Of a stretch of 64,000 nt of DNA, positions 11,258 to 19,351 are shown piece after piece. The DNA is from Methylobacterium planeticum (GTDB taxonomy: Bacteria > Pseudomonadota > Alphaproteobacteria > Rhizobiales > Beijerinckiaceae). The position numbers and the translations under genes were made by a program. Each line of letters starts with the position of its first letter. Position 1 is the stretch's first letter. The notes under the pieces were generated by a model, which was given only the letters and a program-made list of their open reading frames with translations, searched no databases and was not told the origin of the DNA. The stretch lies in contig NZ_VZZJ01000012.1 in assembly GCF_008806345.1 (NCBI RefSeq), forward strand, positions 86,295-150,294, read 5' to 3'.

Positions 11258-12615
11258 GGGCGTGTCCGCAGGCTGAGGCCGGACCAGATTGGCGTCGCGA
11301 GGCCGTGCACGGCGCGGGCGGCGCGGGCCATGGCGTAGCCGCGCAGGAGCGTCACGCCCGCGAGACCAGCCGCCGCCCCGATGGGCCCGAAGGCCGGCAC
11401 CAGGGCGAGGCAGGCGAGGGCCGCGAGGATCAGCATCGCGCCCGTGATGACGGCGCAGAGGCGCTCGCCGCCGAGCATCGTCAGAAGATCCTCCCCGGGG
11501 CCGAACAGGCTCGCGCCGACGCTGCCGGCGATCAGGAGCGCGAGGATCGGCAGGCTGTCGCGGAAGTCCGGACCGAACAGCCCGAGAAGGAGCGGGCCCA
11601 GCGCCACGAGCGCCAGCCCGACGAGGGCGGTGGCGCCGAAGACCGCCCGGGCCTGGCGGCGCACGAGGGCCGCGAGGGCGGCGCGGTCGCCCTGCGCGTG
11701 CAGTGCGCTGAAGCGCTGGGCGGTGGCGGCGGAGGCCGCGTAATGCACGAACACCACGAGTTGCTGGATGCGCGTCGCCGCGAAGTAGAGGCCGACCGCG
11801 GAGGGGGGCAGCAGGAAGCCCAGCACCACGACGTCGACGAAGCCGAACCCCGCCGCCGCGAGGTCCACCGCCGCGATCGGCAGGCAGGCGCCGAACCATC
11901 GCCGCCAGCCGAACCGGCGCGGCCCCGGCGGCAGGACCCGGCGCAGGCGGGCCCGCAGCAGCACGGCCTGGAGCGCCAGCGCGAGGCCGGTGGCCGCGAG
12001 GGTGCAGGCCAGCGCCACGGAAGCGCGGGGCGGTGCCCCGAGGAGCACGGCGGCCACCATGGTGGCCATGATCAGCCCCTGGCGCAGCAGGTAGGGCGGC
12101 GCGATGGCGAGCACGGCCCAGTTCTGGCTGCGGGCGACGCCCTCGAGATAGTCCTGCAGGGCGAAGAGGGGCAGCACCAGGGCGGCGATGAGGAGCGGCG
12201 CGGCGTAGGGCTCGGCGATCCGGGCGCCGTCGAGCCCGATTAAGGCGAGGCCCGCGAGCGTTACGGCGAGCGCCGCCCCGAGCGTCGCCAGGGCGCCGCC
12301 GGCGAGGAAGCCGCGCGCCGCATCGAGGTCGCCGCGGGCCTGGTCGGCCGGGAGGAAGCGGCAGGCGCCCTGCGACAGGCCGAGGGTCGCGGTGTGGCCG
12401 AGGATCGCGGTCCAGACCCAGACGCTCGCGAAGATGCCGTATTCGGCGCCGCCCATCAGGCGGGCCATCAGGACCTGGGCGCCGTAGCCGAAGCCGGCCG
12501 CCGCGATGCGGATCGCGAAGACGTCGAGGGCGGCCCGCGCGGGACCGGCGCGCGCGGCCTTGAGCCGGCCGAGCGCCGCGCCGAGGGACGATCCCGCTGC
12601 CAAGCTCGCTGCCAT
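11254..12615 (-). CDS. Polysaccharide flippase (Wzx/MurJ-type, MOP superfamily)
   Basis: A 453-residue integral membrane protein with about 12 predicted helices and no large soluble domain. Early segments such as FAIRIAAAGFGYGAQVLMARLMGGAEYGIFASVWVW (residues ~32-66) match the start of Wzx-type O-antigen/exopolysaccharide flippases. It would translocate lipid-linked glycan units across the inner membrane. It is translationally coupled to the FemAB/GNAT-type gene, and OpgC and SGNH-like genes lie just upstream on the same strand. No glycosyltransferases are adjacent, so the repeat unit must be made elsewhere. Confidence 0.87.
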   Translation of the reverse strand: MAASLAAGSSLGAALGRLKAARAGPARAALDVFAIRIAAAGFGYGAQVLMARLMGGAEYGIFASVWVWTAILGHTATLGLSQGACRFLPADQARGDLDAARGFLAGGALATLGAALAVTLAGLALIGLDGARIAEPYAAPLLIAALVLPLFALQDYLEGVARSQNWAVLAIAPPYLLRQGLIMATMVAAVLLGAPPRASVALACTLAATGLALALQAVLLRARLRRVLPPGPRRFGWRRWFGACLPIAAVDLAAAGFGFVDVVVLGFLLPPSAVGLYFAATRIQQLVVFVHYAASAATAQRFSALHAQGDRAALAALVRRQARAVFGATALVGLALVALGPLLLGLFGPDFRDSLPILALLIAGSVGASLFGPGEDLLTMLGGERLCAVITGAMLILAALACLALVPAFGPIGAAAGLAGVTLLRGYAMARAARAVHGLATPIWSGLSLRTRP

Positions 12616-12700
12616 GCTGGCCCCGCGCCGGGGCGCGGCCGGCGACGGATTCGCGGGCAGCCCGACGGATCCCTCTAAGCCCCGTGCCGTTGCGGCGGGG

Positions 12701-13615
12701 TTAATGCCCGTCGGGCGTCGGGTTCACCTGGGGACCGTTCGGGTCCCGCACCGCCGCGGGCAGGTCCGACTTGAGCACCGGGCCGGCGGTGCCGGTGGTG
12801 TCGGGCTGGAGCAGCGAGAGCGTGATGGCGCGGGTGACGTGCTCGGCCATGCAGCGCAGCCCGAGGTCGTTCAGCCGGAATTGGCGGCCGAGCATGTGGC
12901 CCTCGGACTTCTCCGCCCGGCCCGAGAGGTAGCGCATGGCCTCGTAGCGCTGGACCAGCGGCACGCCCTCGCGGGCGGCGACCTCCTGAACCTTGCGCAC
13001 GATGCTGCTGTAATAGGCGTCGTCGGCGAGGCTCGCGGTGTAGAGCGGGTCGACCAGCACGACGTCCATCTCGTGCGACTTGATCCACTTCACGGTCTCG
13101 TCGAGGGCCTCCCCGAAGGCGTCGATCTCGACCCGGGCGAGCGCGTCGTGCGTGCCGACCTGCCAGATCACGAGGTCGGGCTCGACATCCGCCACCATGC
13201 TGCGCAGGCGCTCAGCCGCCCCGGACGCGATCTCGCCCTGCAGGCCACGCGCCTCGACCACCACGTCGACGTCGGGCAGCGAGCGCTCGAGGGCCGTCTC
13301 GAGCTTCATCGGGTAGGTCGCGGAGGCGCCGGGCCCCGCCGAGGTCGAGCCGACGGCGAGCACGCGCACCGGGCGCTTGTCCTTGAGCGCCATCTTCACG
13401 GCCCGGAGCTTGGCCAGGGTGTAGAGCTTCGAGCCGGGCACCCGGCATTCCGGCGACAGGCTCGGATCGAGGGGTTCGGCGCCCGGCGCGGCCGCCGCGT
13501 TCGGCGGCGAGACGATGGTGGGTTGCGGGGCGGGCGCGGGCTCCTGGGCCGGGGCCGGGCTCAATCCGGCCGCCAGAACCAGGGCGGCCATCCACAGGGT
13601 CGGACGCGACGTCAT
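12701..13615 (-). CDS. Secreted SGNH/GDSL-like hydrolase or O-acyltransferase partner
   Basis: A 304-residue exported protein: the signal peptide is MTSRPTLWMAALVLAAGL followed by an Ala-Gln-Glu cleavage region and a Pro-rich spacer. SGNH-type blocks are recognisable (VRVLAVGSTSAGPGASATYP as block I, ARGLQGEIASGAAERL as block II, DLVIWQVGTHD as block III). Block I reads VGSTSAG rather than GDS, and a clear block V Asp-x-x-His is not obvious, so catalysis is uncertain. The ATG at 13615 overlaps the opgC stop (ATGA), which both fixes the start and indicates co-translation with OpgC. Confidence 0.75.
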   Translation of the reverse strand: MTSRPTLWMAALVLAAGLSPAPAQEPAPAPQPTIVSPPNAAAAPGAEPLDPSLSPECRVPGSKLYTLAKLRAVKMALKDKRPVRVLAVGSTSAGPGASATYPMKLETALERSLPDVDVVVEARGLQGEIASGAAERLRSMVADVEPDLVIWQVGTHDALARVEIDAFGEALDETVKWIKSHEMDVVLVDPLYTASLADDAYYSSIVRKVQEVAAREGVPLVQRYEAMRYLSGRAEKSEGHMLGRQFRLNDLGLRCMAEHVTRAITLSLLQPDTTGTAGPVLKSDLPAAVRDPNGPQVNPTPDGH

Positions 13616-14703
13616 TCTCGGGGCCGTGGCTTTCGGGAGCGCCATTCGACGAACCATGCGGTGAAACCCAGAGCCCAGATGCCGGCGCTGATGACCAGAA
13701 TATCCACCAGGAGGCCGCCGCCCGTCCAGAAGCGTACGAGCTGGCCCCCGAGGCTGAGGACCGAGCCCATCGAGAACACCGCCAGCGAGTTGCGGCCAAG
13801 CCGCGCCAAGTATTGGACCGCCGGCCCCATCCGTGGCGCAACCAAGCCATACACCGCCTGGAAGGCAAGCAGCACCCCGAGGAAGTGGATCAGCCGTGCG
13901 GGTGAGAGATAAGTCTTGTCAAAGGTAAAAATAAGGCGCGGCTCCGGAACCAAGAGCGGATCCGGGCGCAGTTCGAGCACCGACAGCACGATGCCGACGA
14001 GGACGACGACGATGCCGAGCGGCATCAGCCGGCGGGCCCAGATCCGCAGCGTGTCCGATTCGCGGTTCCAGTCCTGGAGCACGAAGCCGAGGACGAGGAG
14101 GAGCTGCCAGCAGAACGGATCGAAGAACCAGTCGCCCTCGCCGGGCCAGGAGGGCAGGTTCCACTCCTCGACGAGGCTCGCGAAGTAGAGCGCCGCCGAG
14201 AGCGCCAGGGCGGCGACCCGGCTCAGCCGTGCCAGGAGGACGAAGACGGGGGCGATCCCGAGGAGGATCACGTAGAGCGGCAGGATGTTGAAGAAGCCGA
14301 GCTGGTGCGACAGCAGCACGACGCCGACCACCGTCTGGATCGGGTCGGCGAAGAAGGTCCCGGCATTGTGCCATTCGAGGATGAGCGGGTTGTCGAGGAT
14401 CAGGGCCGTCCCGGCGATCATCGCCAGCGCCATCAGCATCACGGTGAGCTGGGCGCGGTAGACCTCGATCGTGCGCGAGAGCAGCCGCAGCACCGATTTC
14501 AGCCGCGGCTCCGGCGCACCGTCCCGCCCGCGGGTGGCGATCCCGATCGACCACCCGGCCAGGAACACGAACAGCTCGGCGGCATCGGAGATGCCGTATT
14601 GCGAGTAGGTGTAGCGCTCGAACGTGTTGCCCGGGATGTGGTTGATGAAGATCGTCACCAGGGCGAGACCGCGCCAGAAGTCGATCGCGTTCGGTTCCCG
14701 CAT
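13612..14703 (-). CDS. opgC: OpgC-type membrane acyltransferase
   Basis: A 363-residue polytopic membrane protein with about ten helices. It matches the OpgC family, which succinylates osmoregulated periplasmic glucans in characterised species: MREPNAIDFWRGLALVTIFINHIPGN at the N-terminus with the conserved Asp-Phe-x-Arg-Gly and the essential-type His of INHIPGN, then SQYGISDAAELFVFLAGWSIG. The ATG at 14703 was chosen because upstream codons give Arg-rich low-complexity sequence. It overlaps the SGNH-like gene, so the pair probably modifies the same periplasmic or exported glycan. Confidence 0.85.
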   Translation of the reverse strand: MREPNAIDFWRGLALVTIFINHIPGNTFERYTYSQYGISDAAELFVFLAGWSIGIATRGRDGAPEPRLKSVLRLLSRTIEVYRAQLTVMLMALAMIAGTALILDNPLILEWHNAGTFFADPIQTVVGVVLLSHQLGFFNILPLYVILLGIAPVFVLLARLSRVAALALSAALYFASLVEEWNLPSWPGEGDWFFDPFCWQLLLVLGFVLQDWNRESDTLRIWARRLMPLGIVVVLVGIVLSVLELRPDPLLVPEPRLIFTFDKTYLSPARLIHFLGVLLAFQAVYGLVAPRMGPAVQYLARLGRNSLAVFSMGSVLSLGGQLVRFWTGGGLLVDILVISAGIWALGFTAWFVEWRSRKPRPRE

Positions 14704-14823
14704 CGGGGTCGACAGCTCCGGGGCTCGAGGGCGACAGGGCGCAGGCAGGAGAGACCGCCGCGGACGCGCGCTCTGATACGGTCTGCCGCCCCGAACTGCA
14801 AAGGTGCCCATTGGGCGGAGGCC

Positions 14824-15142
14824 GAGTCCCTGGCCGTCCAGCTGATTCTGTCGGACGACAATCGTCACGCGGCCCCGCGCGAAGTCTTCCCGAGGGCGAA
14901 GAAGTCCGGGCGGCGCCTGTGGCAGGCGGGCCAGCGCGTGCGGATCATCAGGCGCGACACGAACAGGGGCGGCGTGCTGACGCTCGGCACGGACGATCGT
15001 CAACGCGAAGGACGGCAGCATCGCCGCAGGCCTCGGGGCCTCGCCGGGCGCCTTCACCGCCGTCCCGATCATGCCGCAGGTCCTCGAGAAGGTCTTCCCC
15101 TCGAAGCGCGGGTCGCAGGGCTGGCAGGCGAAGAGGCGTTGA
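14824..15142 (+). pseudogene. mqo: Malate:quinone oxidoreductase, C-terminal remnant
   Basis: The stretch carries a frameshifted C-terminal tail of malate:quinone oxidoreductase. Frame one (14824-14994) reads ESLAVQLILSDDNRHAAPRE, continues with FPRAKKSGRRLWQAGQRVRI and reaches GGVLTLGTD. After a one-base shift near 14995, the second frame continues [37 protein letters not shown], and ends at TGA 15140-15142. These correspond to the family's GQRVQIIKKD...GGVLxFGTEIV...DGSIAALLGASPGAST...VLExCF segments. No start codon or N-terminal 350 residues are present. It is a recognisable gene corpse between opgC and the small regulatory gene. Confidence 0.75.
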
Positions 15143-15375
15143 AGCGGCCCGTCCAGGGCAGCGACACGGTGCTCAGCAGCGACAGCACCGTGACGACGAA
15201 GCCGGGTCCTCGACCTCGCGCCCTGAGCGGGGCGAGGCCCCCGCGGCAGTCGCGCCCTTGCGGCGGCGTGGCGATGCGGTGGCGTTGCGTGATCCGGGCG
15301 CCCGCCACGCACGGCCGCGCTTCAACTTTCTGTTACCACGCCGAACGAACTTTGGCCCCGAATCGTATATTGAGC

Positions 15376-15386
15376 ATTGCATGCAG
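15376..15386 (+). promoter_or_regulatory. Candidate XRE-regulator operator (ATTGCATGCAG)
   Basis: The 11-mer ATTGCATGCAG lies 72-82 bases upstream of the small gene at 15458. The same 11-mer occurs in reverse complement (16427-16437) upstream of the XRE gene. The core TGCATGCA is palindromic. Co-occurrence at both promoters suggests a shared operator; binding is not demonstrated. Confidence 0.4.
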
Positions 15387-15457
15387 CTTGGCAGGAGCGC
15401 GCTTTGCGCGGCGGTGCCGGCGGGTGCGTGCTCGGCCGCAGAATGCCGCGTTTGGGG

Positions 15458-15763
15458 ATGGACATGACCTACTCTGGCACGGACGACACGCGCGATTCCG
15501 CGGACCATCACGGTGACGTCGGCGGCGGCGAGCCCCCCTCCGATCGGCAGCGCGCGGAGACGCGGCAAACCCTCGATCAGATCGCGGACGCGCTCGGGGT
15601 GGCATCGGCGCTGCTGAGCACCGACGCGCCGGCCGATCTGCACGCGGCCGGCGATACGGTCACCCTGCAGGAAGCCTCGGCGCTGCTGCAGGCCTATTTC
15701 CGGATCCCGGACCGCGAGGCGCGCCAGCGCTGCCTCGATTGCGTGCGCGCGGCGGCGCGTTAG
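15458..15763 (+). CDS. Small acidic protein resembling the C-terminal part of XRE regulators
   Basis: A 101-residue product (MDMTYSGTDDTRDS...) with an acidic disordered start and a helical second half: RQTLDQIADALGVASALLST, LQEASALLQAYFRIPDREAR and QRCLDCVRAAAR. The last segment closely resembles the C-terminal tail of the neighbouring XRE protein class (helix following the HTH), but no helix-turn-helix is present. It may be a partner or antagonist that interacts with an XRE regulator. A second possible start is the ATG at 15464. The function is unknown. Confidence 0.6.
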   Translation: MDMTYSGTDDTRDSADHHGDVGGGEPPSDRQRAETRQTLDQIADALGVASALLSTDAPADLHAAGDTVTLQEASALLQAYFRIPDREARQRCLDCVRAAAR

Positions 15764-15765
15764 CC

Positions 15766-15924
15766 TCAGTGGCGGTGGCGCGCGTCCGACCCGCGGGCGC
15801 GCTTGCCCGCCTCGATCCCGAGTTCGAACAGCAGCGGGTCCGCGAGTGTCGGCAGCACGGGAACGCGGAGCGTCCCGATCGTGCGGCGCACGGCGATCAT
15901 CGCCTCGACGACCTGGCTCGTCAC
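15766..15924 (-). CDS. Short hypothetical protein downstream of the XRE gene
   Basis: A 52-residue frame starting at GTG 15924 begins VTSQVVEAMIAVRRTIG and ends GKRARGSDARHRH. It looks protein-like: regular hydrophobic spacing, and the segment TLADPLLFELGIEAGKRA. It follows the XRE stop by 38 bases on the same strand and could be a co-transcribed small protein or a remnant of an XRE tail lost by frameshift. No family recognised, and the start is uncertain. Confidence 0.35.
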   Translation of the reverse strand: MTSQVVEAMIAVRRTIGTLRVPVLPTLADPLLFELGIEAGKRARGSDARHRH

Positions 15925-15962
15925 CCGAAGGCTCTGCCCGGTTCCTTCGCCATCGCCCGCGC

Positions 15963-16379
15963 TCAGGAGACGTCGCAATCCGGTGCGTGCAGACGGGCGG
16001 CGGATTTGACGATCGACAGCACGTCGCGCCGGATCTGCGCGTCGGTGATGCTGCTGAAGGCCTGGACGAGTTCGAGCGCCTCCGGCGCCCGCAGGAGGCT
16101 GAGGCTGGTGTCCTCCGCCCGCACGGCGCCGGCCTGATCGGGCAGGAAGGTCGAGACCGGAACGTTGAGGAGGCCGGCGATCGATTGCAGGCGCGCGGCC
16201 CCCACGCGGTTGAGGCCGCGCTCGTATTTCTGGACCTGCTGGAAGCTGACGCCGATGGCCTGGCCGAGGGCGGCCTGGCTGATGCCCTTGGCGATCCGGA
16301 GTTCCGCGATCCGCATCCCGATGGAATGGTCGGCGGTCGTCGTCTGCTTCGCGTTCCGAGCGGGTGGTGTTGAGGCCAT
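15963..16379 (-). CDS. XRE-family transcriptional regulator
   Basis: A 138-residue DNA-binding protein. The helix-turn-helix spans about residues 22-76 (MRIAELRIAKGISQAALGQA, then VSFQQVQKYERGLNRVG), the standard lambda-Cro/XRE pattern. The C-terminal helix (ALELVQAFSSITDAQIRRDV) is typical of alphaproteobacterial homologues. The gene faces away from the PAS gene end, with a palindromic 11-mer 48 bases upstream of its ATG that is also found upstream of the 15458 gene. Autoregulation is a reasonable inference. Confidence 0.88.
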   Translation of the reverse strand: MASTPPARNAKQTTTADHSIGMRIAELRIAKGISQAALGQAIGVSFQQVQKYERGLNRVGAARLQSIAGLLNVPVSTFLPDQAGAVRAEDTSLSLLRAPEALELVQAFSSITDAQIRRDVLSIVKSAARLHAPDCDVS

Positions 16380-16426
16380 CAGACACGTCTCTGGAAGCGG
16401 GGGACCTCACTGTTGAGGCCGGGGTA

Positions 16427-16437
16427 CTGCATGCAAT
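16427..16437 (-). promoter_or_regulatory. Candidate XRE operator, second copy
   Basis: Reverse complement of ATTGCATGCAG, 48-58 bases upstream of the XRE start codon. The flanking bases extend the symmetry, because TGCATATTGCATGCA contains two TGCAT-type half-sites. Confidence 0.4.
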
Positions 16438-16488
16438 ATGCAACCTACGATCGCGTTGTTAACGAAACTCTAACGCCCTCCGCAAGGG

Positions 16489-16569
16489 GCGCAAGTCGGA
16501 CGGGCGCTCAAGTCGGACGGGCGCAAGTCGGACGGGCGCTCAAGTCGAACAGGCGCTCAAGTCGGACGG
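16489..16569. repeat. 15/17-bp tandem repeat array
   Basis: Five units of GCGC(TC)AAGTCGGACGG lie head to tail: 15 bp at 16489, 17 bp at 16504, 15 bp at 16521, 17 bp at 16536 (with AAC/CAG variants) and 17 bp at 16553, followed by a partial unit GCGCTCAGTTCAGG. The 15- and 17-bp forms alternate by presence of a TC. The array fills the gap between the XRE promoter and the 3-prime end of the PAS gene. It has no spacers and is not a CRISPR. Confidence 0.85.
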
Positions 16570-16573
16570 GCGC

Positions 16574-17212
16574 TCAGTTCAGGCGCTTGAGCCGACTGCG
16601 CGTCTCGAGCTTGGCGAGCTTGCGGCCGATCTCCAGGAGCAGCATCTCCGACAGGAGCGTCAGGGTCGGATCCTCGAGCTCCGCGATGGTCCGGTGGACC
16701 GCGACGCATTGGTCGGCGGCGCGCTCCAGCGGATGCTCCGTCGGAGAGGCCTTGCTCGCCACGAAGGCCGTCTCGCGCCGCCGGCTCGGGGTGATGTCGA
16801 CCACGATGCCGCGCCCGCGGGACGGCAGCCCCTCGCCGTCGAGCTCGAAGCTGCCGCGCGCCAGCACCCACCGGGTCACGCCATCGGCCGAGCACACGCG
16901 GTACTCGGCCACATAGGACCCGCCCCGCTGCGCGCATTGGCTGATCAGCGCGATCACGCGGTCGCGGTCCTCGGCATGCATGCCGGCCACGAAGGCGGCA
17001 AGCGGCACGCCGGCCTCGGCGAGATCCGGATCGACGTTGAACAGGCTCGCCGCGAGGGGATCGGCGCGGACGCGATCGGCCGCGATGTTCACATCCCAGT
17101 GGCCGACCTCGTTCGAGACGTCCATCGGCGCCTGAGCGCTCGACTCCGGGTTCTGCGCGCTGCTGGCCTTGGTCCTGTCCACAACAACGTCCTTCTCGGG
17201 ATGGTCCGCCAT
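16574..17212 (-). CDS. PAS-domain protein
   Basis: A 212-residue cytoplasmic protein. One PAS fold covers about residues 35-145, with the PAC-like end EYRVCSADGVTRWVLARGSF followed by GRGIVVDITPSRRRE. The C-terminal ~60 residues are helical (ERAADQCVAVHRTIAELEDP...LLLEIGRKLAKLETRSRLKR). No kinase, GGDEF or HTH output is present. It may be a stand-alone sensor that signals through protein contacts. Start ATG at 17212. Similar PAS-plus-helix proteins are common in Methylobacterium-like genomes; the ligand is unknown. Confidence 0.75.
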   Translation of the reverse strand: MADHPEKDVVVDRTKASSAQNPESSAQAPMDVSNEVGHWDVNIAADRVRADPLAASLFNVDPDLAEAGVPLAAFVAGMHAEDRDRVIALISQCAQRGGSYVAEYRVCSADGVTRWVLARGSFELDGEGLPSRGRGIVVDITPSRRRETAFVASKASPTEHPLERAADQCVAVHRTIAELEDPTLTLLSEMLLLEIGRKLAKLETRSRLKRLN

Positions 17213-17528
17213 GACGGCTCAGCGTGGCCGGCGATGCGAAGCTGGCACAAAGCCGGCACGAAATGCAACTTTAGGTAACGTCTGGATCGGTTAACGAATG
17301 TCTAAACCCGGATCGGCGGCTGATGAGCCTCGGTTTCACGAGCAGGCGGGCTGTCAGGCGTGAGGGCGATAACCAGTCGAGCGGCGCGCATCAGACGTTG
17401 TGTCGGATGTTGCGGCACCGCCACAGGCATTGCCGACGCACGAGAAGCCCATCGCGGAGCGACCTGTGTCGACGACAACCGGTTCGGCGCGCGATCTCGC
17501 CCGCGAAAGCTGACGGATTCCGGCGCGC
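17213..17528. other. Intergenic, no gene seen
   Basis: 316 bases between the PAS gene start and the chemoreceptor stop. Short open frames here are Arg/Cys-rich and have no credible start. I see no RNA gene or clear hairpin. Confidence 0.5.
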
Positions 17529-19013
17529 CTAGCGTGCCAGCACACGCGCCGCGTCCTTCGTCGTGGCCACCGCCTGCGAGACCTGGCTCACCGAGGCCGA
17601 GATCGTCAGGACGTTCTGGGAGATCGCCGCCACGGCGCGCGCGGCCTCCCGCATGTTCGCCGACATGTCGCGGGTGACCGCGCTCTGCTCCTCGACGGCC
17701 GCCGCCGCGCCGACGACGTGGTCGCGCATCGTCGCCACCGAGCCCTCGATCGTCCCGAGAGCGTCGACCACCTGCTTCGAGACCGCCTGAACGCGGTCGA
17801 TCTCGCCCGCGATCTGCTCCGTCGCGCGTGCGGCCTGATGCGCCAGGCTCTTCACCTCCTGCGCCACGACCGCGAAGCCGCGCCCGGCGGCGCCCGCGCG
17901 GGCGCTCTCGATGGTGGCGTTGAGCGCCAGGAGGTTGATCTGGCCCGCGATGGTCTGGATCAGCCCGACGATCCCGCCCATGGCGGTCGCGGCACCCGAC
18001 AGGCGCCGGGTGTGCTCCGCCGCGGCCCGAACCTCGGCATGCGCCCGGTCCGTCGCCGCGCGCGACTTCGCCATGCCCGCGGAGATCTCGCTCACCGAGG
18101 ACGCCAGCTCCTCGGCCGCGGCCGCCATGGTCTGAACCGTGCCGGTGGTCGCCCCGGCCGCCTGGGAGGCCGCCGAGGCCTCGTGGTCCGACCGGAGGAG
18201 GGCACTGTCGATCCCGCCGAAATTCTCCTCGATCAGGTGCCTCAGATCGGCGAGGAGCGCGACCTGCGCGGTGATGTCGGTGGCGAACTTCACCACCTTG
18301 TAGGGCCGGCCGCTCGCGTCGAGGATCGGATTGTAGGAGGCCTCGATCCAGATCGGCCGGCCGTCCTTGCCGAGGCGCTTGAACTGCCCGGCCTGATACT
18401 CGCCCCGGCGCAGCTTGGCCCAGAACTCGGCATAATCCGGGCTGGTCCCGTGGGCAGGCTCGACGAACCGGCTGTGATGCGAGCCGGCGATCTCCGCGAG
18501 GGTGTAGCCGACGACATCGAGGAAGTTCGTGTTGGCGTCGAGCACATTGCCGTCGAGGTCGAAGGCGATGACCGCCTGCGACTTGTGGATGGCGTCGATC
18601 TGCCCCTGACGGTCCGCATCCTGCGCCTTCTGGCGCGTGATGTCGGTGGCGAACTTGATGATCCTGTAGGGTTTGCCGGCGCGATCCAGCAGAGGATTGT
18701 AGGAGGCCTCGATCCAGATCTCGCGGCCACCCTGTCCGATGCGCTTGTATTGCCCGGCCTGGAACGCGCCCCGCCGCAGCCCGGACCAGAAGGCCCGGTA
18801 CATCTCGGATTCCTGGTCGGCCGGTTCCACGAACAGGCTGTGATGCCTCCCGCGGACGTCTTCCAGCGTGTAGCCGACCACCGCGAGGAAATTGGGATTC
18901 GCGGTCAGTATCCGGCCGTCGAGATCGAACTCGATGATGCCCTGCGACTTGTCGAGCGCCGCGAGCTTGGCGATGGCCGCGGCGGACGCCTTCTGGGCTT
19001 GAACAAACAGCAT
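17529..19013 (-). CDS. Soluble methyl-accepting chemotaxis protein with two PAS domains
   Basis: A 494-residue chemoreceptor without a predicted membrane segment, so probably cytoplasmic (Aer-2-like layout). PAS 1 is at about residues 15-130 and PAS 2 at 137-252; they are near duplicates (both contain QAGQ(Y/F)KR, IWIEASYNP and KFATDIT). The MA signalling domain occupies about 265-494 with the hairpin tip NLLALNATIESARAGAAGRGFAVVAQEVK. Such receptors usually sense redox or oxygen through haem or FAD; histidines in GRHHS and GSHHS are candidate haem contacts. No other chemotaxis genes are adjacent. Confidence 0.93.
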   Translation of the reverse strand: MLFVQAQKASAAAIAKLAALDKSQGIIEFDLDGRILTANPNFLAVVGYTLEDVRGRHHSLFVEPADQESEMYRAFWSGLRRGAFQAGQYKRIGQGGREIWIEASYNPLLDRAGKPYRIIKFATDITRQKAQDADRQGQIDAIHKSQAVIAFDLDGNVLDANTNFLDVVGYTLAEIAGSHHSRFVEPAHGTSPDYAEFWAKLRRGEYQAGQFKRLGKDGRPIWIEASYNPILDASGRPYKVVKFATDITAQVALLADLRHLIEENFGGIDSALLRSDHEASAASQAAGATTGTVQTMAAAAEELASSVSEISAGMAKSRAATDRAHAEVRAAAEHTRRLSGAATAMGGIVGLIQTIAGQINLLALNATIESARAGAAGRGFAVVAQEVKSLAHQAARATEQIAGEIDRVQAVSKQVVDALGTIEGSVATMRDHVVGAAAAVEEQSAVTRDMSANMREAARAVAAISQNVLTISASVSQVSQAVATTKDAARVLAR

Positions 19014-19184
19014 CTTCTACTCGGCATTTCGAGAGTGACGACCGGACGTCGCAGGACCGCTGCGCTCCTGACAGGTCGCGACGGGGGAACGCACAACCGA
19101 GGATTGCGATATGATGCCTAACGATCTGTGAAGCAAATACAACCTGTAAGCGATATTTTTGCGGTTCGTGTCATCATTCGCGGC

Positions 19185-19190
19185 TATAAT
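19185..19190 (+). promoter_or_regulatory. Possible -10 element TATAAT
   Basis: A consensus TATAAT sits in an unusually AT-rich stretch (about 19130-19250) upstream of the adhesin gene. The best -35-like hexamer, TTGCGG at 19159-19164, is 20 bases away, longer than optimal. If used, transcription would begin near 19197 and give a leader of about 155 bases. Confidence 0.3.
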
Positions 19191-19351
19191 CAGCTTAAAA
19201 TGCGCAATGCGCAGTTATTTCATCATCATTCCACAACCGTAGGTTTTGATTAACCGTTCCCGTGCAGCTTCATCAATGCACGCCACACCCACCCAGAGGT
19301 TGTGGTCGGTTTGCGCTGTCCGATATCCCTCCGCGTTCAGAGAACAGATCC

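Noticed and set aside
16489..16569. Tandem repeats resembling a CRISPR array
   Set aside because: Units are contiguous without spacers and no cas genes are present.
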